A DNA stretch of 14,385 nucleotides from Flavobacteriales bacterium UBA1820 (GTDB taxonomy: Bacteria; Bacteroidota; Bacteroidia; Flavobacteriales; UBA1820): assembly GCA_002314265.1 (NCBI GenBank), contig DCEW01000010.1, forward strand, positions 1 to 14,385, read 5' to 3'. This document shows positions 9,001-12,721 of this stretch, piece after piece. The position numbers and the translations under genes were made by a program. Within the stretch, counting starts at the first letter, position 1. Each line of letters opens with the position of its first letter. Below the pieces are notes generated by a model, which saw only the letters and a program-made list of their open reading frames with translations, was not told where the DNA came from and searched no databases.

Positions 9001-9558
9001 GCGACGGAGATATACCAGTCCTCGCAAGCCAGTCAGCCGGTGAAGTATTCTAACTTTTTGCTGCAATGGGTCGCCGATTGGGGAAGATACGAACAGTACG
9101 TCCAGCGAAAACAGCGACAGTACAAAACACCTCGGGGATTTTTCGATTGGAAAGTCGTGTCCGACTATTACAGAAACAACTCTCCGATGGCGCGGGGGAA
9201 TCGTTTTGACAGAAAGGCAGAAGATGAAAAGTGGTATAAATATCATCAGGTTAATCTTGAAAATGGGAGAAGACTGGATTCTTATGGCGTGGAAAAACAG
9301 TGCATAGTGTCCAGAAAAGCCATCGATCTGTCAAAGATAAACCTGAAAACCTTCGAAAGGTACCTGAAAGAATTTCACGAGAAATACAAGCGCGGAACGG
9401 TTATACGGACAAATAAATATGACAAGATAGATGGAACAGTATTGGAAGGAAAATATTATTTGGAAATCCCCGAAAGCAACAAGAATTTTCCGGATTTGCA
9501 AAAATTCATTAATTTAGCCAGAGAATATGACGTGGAAATCATCTTTAAACCCGAATAA
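6079..9558 (+). CDS. MuF-like, HExxH-containing polymorphic toxin
   Basis: 1159 residues, no signal peptide. Seen in order: (1) a charged helical N-terminus and a MuF-like head-morphogenesis region, ending in C249-D-D and W266-H-Y-N-C-R-C (266-272), the H-x-N-C-R-C signature of phage Mu F / SPP1 gp7 proteins; (2) about 330-560, a domain with zinc-protease motif H437-E-M-V-H441 and candidate third ligands E479/E483; (3) an Ala-rich helical linker (about 595-670); (4) amphipathic segments (about 700-850) with Y-A-Q-G-R-F-I-F-D-V (831-840), resembling pre-toxin regions; (5) from about residue 1035 (S-P-M-A-R-G-N-R-F) a lower-GC tip with L-D-S-Y and I-V-S-R-K motifs. I recall this motif pattern in C-termini of other polymorphic toxins but cannot confirm it or name its activity. 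An immunity-type gene starts 4 bp after the stop. Inference: a modular toxin delivered by a phage-like or contractile apparatus encoded elsewhere. The alternative is a degenerate phage minor head protein. Confidence 0.7.
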   Translation: MSEKQARTSLERLQKELDRSIASAKRRIDAAYLDALRGSVALWNLEPGSPEYTRLDTQLRQKYQEQLTEVIEAAEKEYERRCVELFAEAIDGLPSRQESMAEFTARFSGAQSFAADKQLSIARSGGMLSQEVKLLNQLLKDPQVLAALGTVRNGKLTKGQVETLRKFLHDPQTASRLGIDLHRWRQTVYGRDTAAGDAAAYAGNTAEQNLIKGSYVLQNTMGREVPEILGYRIAVRATNTRGGRRTRDICDDYAGDYSKDFVFTGWHYNCRCSCHPLIYVGFLTPQLKAKGFIGISSKTPITRMPPGVAASLTKNLETYRQQFPALPQANFVEYRGQTRLLAEMTPEEQLGYYLERFRGDDFLKDVQSIDVALVDPADPEVLMDTRITDRQARFQISTRTASDGHNPAEDLLAAFRQSHTGVELTKAQLSAVSDITHEMVHTMSQDESFARLEQLYPQWRDEILDFNLYPESRQRRTLEMLTEWYAREIFPEVAARQGWSLPADYRNWIGTGYTNLVDNLNTFLQYVPDPQQFRTRIEEILRRGDKALAYRFFTQTIRESGALRNTRSATTALNRMLDTEDPSAFEQYMKENGQAAASAAQQAAVVGTAGQKATSTLAAKQVEQDLARLVRNTDAAAKALGTGVEAVKKDALVALSDEALLRVFSRMRTPMQWLMPFGTIVSLYEEQQKPAEPVEPGNLFPGLERYISPTFYRDRFYLRGLSAGVVDGVINLVVELYRTGKGAIQYIGYGAASKLSRMPIWPDSIQKKLDEADKKYYQINLSAYQSGSDLIEFIDRYHTDILFRSLFQDQVLELLGDYFSRLDGVTGEQGYAQGRFIFDVALMLIPGGNLKKLLDTWKRTKSFKLLEFLPAQYKNLLKATSSQKDLRAIEKVTGEVDFTKPIPVDAQTVSYPVRSLTVSEDVLRSGQQVSRPPVQGSVWDNVLQQIYESSDRPALSAPRDVKSYLPQIYSPAVLATEIYQSSQASQPVKYSNFLLQWVADWGRYEQYVQRKQRQYKTPRGFFDWKVVSDYYRNNSPMARGNRFDRKAEDEKWYKYHQVNLENGRRLDSYGVEKQCIVSRKAIDLSKINLKTFERYLKEFHEKYKRGTVIRTNKYDKIDGTVLEGKYYLEIPESNKNFPDLQKFINLAREYDVEIIFKPE
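9181..9558 (+). other. Toxin tip domain (C-terminal 125 residues of the MuF-like protein)
   Basis: From about residue 1035 onward base composition shifts from GC-rich to visibly AT-rich, and the protein becomes Lys/Tyr/Ile-rich. The segment opens with a G-N-R-F-D-R-K-A linker. It then has G-R-R-L-D-S-Y (1063-1069), I-V-S-R-K (1076-1080), a helix ending Y-L-K-E-F-H, L-E-I-P-E-S-N, and a final F-I-N-L-A-R-E-Y helix with a short beta end. A composition break at the 3' end, right before an immunity gene, is the classic sign of tip exchange in polymorphic toxins. The toxic activity is not determined. Confidence 0.6.
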
Positions 9559-9562
9559 AGCC

Positions 9563-10066
9563 ATGACTATTCAAGAGCATGTACAGGATGATCTGTTTTC
9601 GATCAATCGGGAACTATTTGAACGGATCAATTTTGCCGGACGTTTTGAGGCTCTTTCCCGCCAGCATCCTATCCGTCCGGACCTCGATCGTTTGATGATA
9701 TTGGACTTCGACTTGACCAAGGAGATTTTGGAGTCGTTCGGCTACAAGATCCGCTACTTTCGGAGCGAGCGGTTTTTTCAAGCAACAGAAAAACGAGATG
9801 GTTATGAATTTCGTTTCAATATCGCACTTGACTATGGGAGAGCGGAACTTATCACATCGGTATATTGTGGCAAAAAATTGGTAAGAGAGGTGTCAGATGT
9901 GTGGATGGGATTGTATGAATTGTTGATGAATGTGCCTTGGGAACAAGTGCCGCGTTATCCTTTTTTCGGCGATTACGACGAGTTGGAGGCGGTGTTGCGC
10001 GAGAGTTTTTCGCTATGGGAGGATTTCAAGCGGGAATTTTTGGCAGAATATCCCAAACCTATGTAA
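9563..10066 (+). CDS. Immunity-type protein 1 (cognate to the MuF-like toxin)
   Basis: A 167-residue acidic cytoplasmic protein of no family I recognise, without a signal peptide or membrane segment. Its ATG is 4 bases after the toxin stop, in an A-A-A-G-C-C-ATG context also found before the third immunity gene, which points to translational coupling. An in-frame ATG at 9527 inside the toxin gene is a less likely start. Residues 22-83 and 132-167 are almost the same as in the downstream paralogue. Residues 84-131 (a predicted beta-rich stretch with an E/D-Y-G turn) differ strongly, and so do the first 21 residues. Function is inferred from position: neutralising the toxin tip encoded just upstream. 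The gene ends 21 bases before a strong terminator. Confidence 0.75.
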   Translation: MTIQEHVQDDLFSINRELFERINFAGRFEALSRQHPIRPDLDRLMILDFDLTKEILESFGYKIRYFRSERFFQATEKRDGYEFRFNIALDYGRAELITSVYCGKKLVREVSDVWMGLYELLMNVPWEQVPRYPFFGDYDELEAVLRESFSLWEDFKREFLAEYPKPM

Positions 10067-10092
10067 GCATTGTTCTTCTATTTTTTTGCCGC
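9625..10092 (+). repeat. Immunity-gene direct repeat, copy 1 (pairs with 10254-10721)
   Basis: This copy aligns without gaps to 10254-10721 (offset 629). The first 186 bases differ at only four sites, the middle 144 bases (9811-9954) are heavily diverged, and the last 138 bases (9955-10092), running from the gene's 3' end into the terminator's left arm, are identical. Counts are by eye. The pattern is a mosaic rather than uniform drift. Confidence 0.9.
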
Positions 10093-10119
10093 GCTTCCGA
10101 AAGGGGGTGCGGCTTTTTT
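10088..10119 (+). terminator. Intrinsic terminator after immunity gene 1
   Basis: An 11-bp stem (10088-10098 with 10103-10113) closed by a GAAA tetraloop is followed by six T (10114-10119). The left arm reads GCCGCGCTTCC and pairs fully with GGGGGTGCGGC only if three G-U wobbles are allowed. A seven-T run precedes the stem. The other two terminators in this block use near-perfect Watson-Crick versions of the same stem. Confidence 0.9.
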
Positions 10120-10122
10120 ATG

Positions 10123-10191
10123 CCGGATTCGTAAAAATTCATTAATTTAGCCAGAGAATATGGCGTAGAAATCATCTTTAAACCAGAATGA
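10123..10191 (+). pseudogene. Decayed duplicate of the toxin's 3' end
   Basis: These 69 bases align without gaps to the last 69 bases of the toxin gene (9490-9558, offset 633, frame preserved) with six differences counted by eye. Translated in the toxin frame it reads P-D-S-stop, then the final 18 residues of the toxin with one change (Asp to Gly), ending in TGA instead of TAA. It sits directly after terminator 1, and its stop codon is 3 bases before the second immunity gene, the same arrangement as in the intact pair. It is a displaced toxin tail left from duplication or tip replacement and cannot encode a toxin. Confidence 0.9.
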
Positions 10192-10194
10192 GTT

Positions 10195-10695
10195 ATGGGA
10201 ATAAATGTAGATACAAATATTTTGTCTTCAAGGGATCGGATGATACTCAATAAGATCAATTTTGCCGGACGTTTTGAGGCCCTTTCCCGCCAGCATCCTA
10301 TCCGTCCGGACCTCGATCTTTTGATGATATTGGACTTCGACCTGACCAAGGAGATTTTGGAGTCGTTCGGCTACAAGATCCGCTACTTTCGGGGCGAGCG
10401 GTTTTTTCAAGCAACAGAAAAACGAGATGGTTATGAATTCAAATTTAATATAGCACTTGAATATGGTCAGGTAGAATTGATTTGGGCTGTATTTCGTGAT
10501 AAAAAATTAGTACGTCCCTTATCGAGGATATGGATGGGATTGTATGGATTGTTGATGAATGTTCCTCGGGAACAAGTACCGCTTTATCCTTTTTTCGGCG
10601 ATTACGACGAGTTGGAGGCGGTGTTGCGCGAGAGTTTTTCGCTATGGGAGGATTTCAAGCGGGAATTTTTGGCAGAATATCCCAAACCTATGTAA
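10195..10695 (+). CDS. Immunity-type protein 2 (mosaic paralogue of immunity 1)
   Basis: A 166-residue protein, family not recognised. From residue 21 on it aligns without gaps to immunity 1: 128 of 146 residues are identical by my count, and 16 of the 18 differences lie in the segment matching immunity-1 residues 84-131. Its first 20 residues are unrelated to those of immunity 1. It starts 3 bases after the decayed toxin tail and has no promoter of its own that I can see, although terminator 1 lies between it and the toxin promoter. Likely role: an orphan immunity protein giving protection against a variant toxin tip carried by competitors (inference). Confidence 0.72.
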   Translation: MGINVDTNILSSRDRMILNKINFAGRFEALSRQHPIRPDLDLLMILDFDLTKEILESFGYKIRYFRGERFFQATEKRDGYEFKFNIALEYGQVELIWAVFRDKKLVRPLSRIWMGLYGLLMNVPREQVPLYPFFGDYDELEAVLRESFSLWEDFKREFLAEYPKPM

Positions 10696-10721
10696 GCATT
10701 GTTCTTCTATTTTTTTGCCGC
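10254..10721 (+). repeat. Immunity-gene direct repeat, copy 2 (pairs with 9625-10092)
   Basis: This is the second copy of the mosaic repeat. Its terminal 138 bases (10584-10721) match 9955-10092 exactly, including the bases after the stop codon up to the first five bases of the terminator stem. After that point the two terminator stems diverge in sequence but not in fold. Confidence 0.9.
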
Positions 10722-10745
10722 ACCCCACCGGGGTGCGGCTTTTTT
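10717..10745 (+). terminator. Intrinsic terminator after immunity gene 2
   Basis: A 10-bp perfect stem (GCCGCACCCC at 10717-10726 with GGGGTGCGGC at 10730-10739), a three-base loop and a six-T run (10740-10745). A seven-T run precedes it. Confidence 0.92.
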
Positions 10746-10759
10746 ATGCCCTTTCCCGG
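10717..10759 (+). repeat. 43-bp terminator direct repeat, copy A (pairs with 11443-11485)
   Basis: The whole terminator plus the bases after it (TATGCCCTTTCCCGG) recur at 11443-11485 with a single mismatch, in the hairpin loop (A at 10727, G at 11453). The two copies bracket the third toxin-stub/immunity cassette in the same orientation. Terminator 1 shares only the GGTGCGGC, six-T, ATGCC part. Confidence 0.9.
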
Positions 10760-10958
10760 CAGCCGGTCCCGGCAGTACTATATCTACAAAATTACACCGA
10801 AACAGGAAGAACTCAAGGAGGGAATTCCTATCTTTGAGAGCAAAATCGCTCCAATCCGGGACGGCACCTACCGGACCGAGGGCGGCCTTCTCCAGATATA
10901 CGTGCCGAATATGGATAAATGGAACGAACCTGAGCGGGTGATGCGATTGGAAATGTAA
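10746..10958 (+). pseudogene. C-terminal stub of a second, unrelated toxin
   Basis: A 70-codon open frame starts directly after the T run of terminator 2. It reads M-P-F-P-G-S-R-S-R, then a folded-looking tail with Y-Y-I-Y-K-I-T-P-K, K-I-A-P-I-R-D-G-T-Y-R-T and V-P-N-M-D-K-W, ending TAA at 10956-10958. It has no similarity to the MuF-protein tip. By position (after a terminator, 38 bases before an immunity-type gene) and by analogy with the 69-bp remnant, it is the 3' end of a displaced toxin whose upstream part is gone. It could in principle be translated from the ATG at 10746 as a 70-residue protein, but that ATG lies at the foot of the terminator with no ribosome-binding site. Confidence 0.7.
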
Positions 10959-10996
10959 CCGTGAATCATGTTTAACACCATAAAACCGACAAAGCC

Positions 10997-11419
10997 ATGA
11001 TAGATTTTGCTTCTTTGTACAAAAAGGTCGATGAATTGGTCGATGCAAACGATTTCGAACCAGCCTTGACACTCGTGCGTGATGCCGCTCACCGGATCTT
11101 GGAAGGGGGAAAATTGCCCATTTCCAAAGAGGAAATCGAGTATTTTTTACAGAACTCGTATTGGGCCATAGATAGGGCAGAAAACAGTCAACGTGGAGCA
11201 TTTTGGAGCCATGAACTGGATATTTTATCGGAAGATATATTTCTAACCGGATTAAAAATTATTCGCAAGTATGATATACAGGATGTGAAAACCAAGATAT
11301 CTTACGTGCGTTGTGTTTGCACTATTGAAAAGGATCCGGAGAGATTAGCGGCCTTGCACAAAGAGTTCGACGAGTTGTCGGCTTTGCATGCCGCGCAGTC
11401 CCGCCGCAAGAAGTTGTGA
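10997..11419 (+). CDS. Immunity-type protein 3 (orphan, unrelated to immunity 1 and 2)
   Basis: A 140-residue, largely helical cytoplasmic protein with no family I recognise. It has no signal peptide or membrane segment and ends in a basic R-R-K-K-L tail. It starts in the same A-A-A-G-C-C-ATG context as immunity 1. It lies 38 bases after the second toxin stub and is closed by terminator 3, so it fits the same tail / immunity / terminator cassette plan. The role as immunity to the toxin represented by the stub is inferred only from that context. A TATCTTTG at 10829-10836 inside the stub could be a fortuitous promoter, but it lacks a -33 element. Confidence 0.72.
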   Translation: MIDFASLYKKVDELVDANDFEPALTLVRDAAHRILEGGKLPISKEEIEYFLQNSYWAIDRAENSQRGAFWSHELDILSEDIFLTGLKIIRKYDIQDVKTKISYVRCVCTIEKDPERLAALHKEFDELSALHAAQSRRKKL

Positions 11420-11442
11420 GGACTTTTTTGCCCGGCAGTAGA

Positions 11443-11471
11443 GCCGCACCCCGCCGGGGTGCGGCTTTTTT
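11443..11471 (+). terminator. Intrinsic terminator closing the accessory block
   Basis: A 10-bp perfect stem (11443-11452 with 11456-11465), loop GCC, and a six-T run at 11466-11471. It lies between the convergent immunity 3 and mvaD genes. On the minus strand the hairpin is not followed by a U run, so it should act mainly on the plus strand. Confidence 0.92.
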
Positions 11472-11485
11472 ATGCCCTTTCCCGG
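11443..11485 (+). repeat. 43-bp terminator direct repeat, copy B (pairs with 10717-10759)
   Basis: This is the second copy of the terminator-plus-TATGCCCTTTCCCGG repeat, with one loop mismatch to copy A. It ends 11 bases before the mvaD stop codon, and no toxin stub follows it. It therefore looks like the distal boundary of the cassette array. Confidence 0.9.
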
Positions 11486-11496
11486 GACTTCGGAGT

Positions 11497-12582
11497 TTAC
11501 AAGGCAGCTTTTCGCACCCCTTGCGTCCCGACCCGGTCGTGGATCATTCTCCCTTGGCACAGGGGAGAGAGTGTAGTGGCGATGAATTCCCGAACGGGTA
11601 CTTCGGCCGAGGCCGGGTAGAGCAAGTGTACGTTGGCGCCGGCATCGAGCGTAAAGTAAAGGGGTACCAGAGTCTCTTTCCGGTATTGCCATACGGCATC
11701 CAGCACGGCAATCGTCGCCGGTTTGAACAGGATGTAACACGGGTCGGCGGTCATCATCATCGCGTGCAGGGTCAGTGCTTCGCGTTCGGCCAAGGCTCCG
11801 AATGCCGCTACGTCGCCCCGCTGGAGGATTTCCCGCAGGCGTTCCACGTGTTCTCGGGCTTGGGCAAACCGCGCCGAGGCGTACGGATGCCCTTTCATCA
11901 GGGCGTGTCCGGCGGTGCTGGATACGCTTTTGGCTCCGTGTTCGATCAGCAGGACGGTATCCCGAAAATCCCGAAATACGGGATGGATGTCCGCTTCGGG
12001 GAGCGGTACGGCGTACAGGTCGGATGAGGCAGGTACCGAGGGGCATTCCCCCCACAGGACGACACCGGGATAAATGCTTCGGGAGGCGCTTCCCGACCCC
12101 AACCGGGCGTAGAACGATACCCGCCGCAGGAAGTCCTCCTGCGCCAAGGGAGCGGAGCAGGCGTTCTCAAAATCCACCAGACAGGCGGCCAAGGCTCCCA
12201 GTCCCGAAGCCGACGAAGCAATGCCCGAGGAATGCGGGAAACTGTTGGAGGTGTGCAACACGAAGGCATAGTCGCGCAGATAGGGTGCGTAGGGGGCGAT
12301 CCGGTCGAAGAACTGCTCGATCTTGGGGACGAATCCCGGTGCCGGCTTCCCGTCGAGTTGGACCTCGATCCGGTACGGCCGGTCGTCTCCTTCTCCGCAG
12401 CGGGGCGAGATGTCGAGAGTGGTATCCGTGCGGCAGGCTTCCAGGGTGAGGCTCACCGAGGGGTTGGCCGGGAGCTGGCCTTCCCGTTTGCCCCAGTATT
12501 TGACGATGGCGATATTCGAGGGGCATGTCCAACGGGTATGGTACGCAGGCTTTCCGGCCGGCAGGCGGGCGATGTCTAACAT
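11497..12582 (-). CDS. mvaD: Diphosphomevalonate decarboxylase (mevalonate pathway)
   Basis: A 361-residue GHMP-family cytoplasmic enzyme that converts mevalonate 5-diphosphate plus ATP to isopentenyl diphosphate, CO2, ADP and phosphate. Diagnostic residues are present: C-P-S-N-I-A-I-V-K-Y-W-G-K near the N-terminus (Lys28), the ATP-binding S-F-P-H-S-S-G-I-A-S-S-A-S-G (114-127), Arg168 in G-S-G-S-A-S-R-S, and the catalytic Asp313 in T-L-D-A-G-A-N. With both Arg and Asp of the classical decarboxylase kept, activity as a true MDD is likely. Related Bacteroidota proteins are sometimes named mevalonate 3,5-bisphosphate decarboxylase, so that remains the alternative. The start at 12582 was chosen because no ATG precedes the first motif more closely. 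It converges on the toxin array and diverges from the GH20 gene. Confidence 0.93.
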   Translation of the reverse strand: MLDIARLPAGKPAYHTRWTCPSNIAIVKYWGKREGQLPANPSVSLTLEACRTDTTLDISPRCGEGDDRPYRIEVQLDGKPAPGFVPKIEQFFDRIAPYAPYLRDYAFVLHTSNSFPHSSGIASSASGLGALAACLVDFENACSAPLAQEDFLRRVSFYARLGSGSASRSIYPGVVLWGECPSVPASSDLYAVPLPEADIHPVFRDFRDTVLLIEHGAKSVSSTAGHALMKGHPYASARFAQAREHVERLREILQRGDVAAFGALAEREALTLHAMMMTADPCYILFKPATIAVLDAVWQYRKETLVPLYFTLDAGANVHLLYPASAEVPVREFIATTLSPLCQGRMIHDRVGTQGVRKAAL

Positions 12583-12611
12583 TTCGGCGTTTTTTTGTTT
12601 TTACGACCAGA

Positions 12612-12619
12612 CAAAGATA
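12612..12619 (-). promoter_or_regulatory. Candidate -7 promoter box for mvaD
   Basis: TATCTTTG on the minus strand (consensus TAnnTTTG) predicts a start near 12605 and a short leader of about 22 bases. The expected -33 TTTG is only approximated by a T-rich stretch. It lies back-to-back with the GH20 promoter. Confidence 0.45.
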
Positions 12620-12624
12620 AACCA

Positions 12625-12658
12625 TTTGATGGGAAAACCGATTTATCGGTTATATTTG
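12625..12658 (+). promoter_or_regulatory. Candidate promoter of the GH20 hexosaminidase gene
   Basis: TTTG at 12625-12628 and TATATTTG at 12651-12658 (an exact TAnnTTTG) are separated by 22 bases, slightly longer than the usual 19-21. The predicted start is near 12665, leaving a leader of about 57 bases. Confidence 0.5.
12636..12651. promoter_or_regulatory. Inverted repeat in the mvaD/GH20 divergent promoter region
   Basis: AACCGAT-TT-ATCGGTT is a perfect 7-bp inverted repeat with a two-base centre. It fills the spacer of the GH20 promoter and touches its -7 box. It also lies just upstream of the mvaD -7 box, so a dimeric regulator bound here could affect both genes. It could also be chance, as no second copy was found in the window. 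Confidence 0.35.
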
Positions 12659-12721
12659 CAACTTTCAAGCGGTATTCTCGCAATGCCGGAAAACCTGTAC
12701 CACAAAAAACATTGAGAAATT

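Noticed and set aside
9527..9562. A 12-codon N-terminal extension of immunity gene 1 overlapping the toxin's 3' end.
   Set aside because: The ATG at 9563 has the same AAAGCC context as immunity gene 3, and the matching position before immunity gene 2 is also just after the toxin-tail stop.
5830..11496. An integrated prophage or mobile element around the MuF-like protein.
   Set aside because: No integrase, transposase, tRNA target, terminal repeats or other phage genes are visible. The flanking direct repeats found are internal to the cassette array only.
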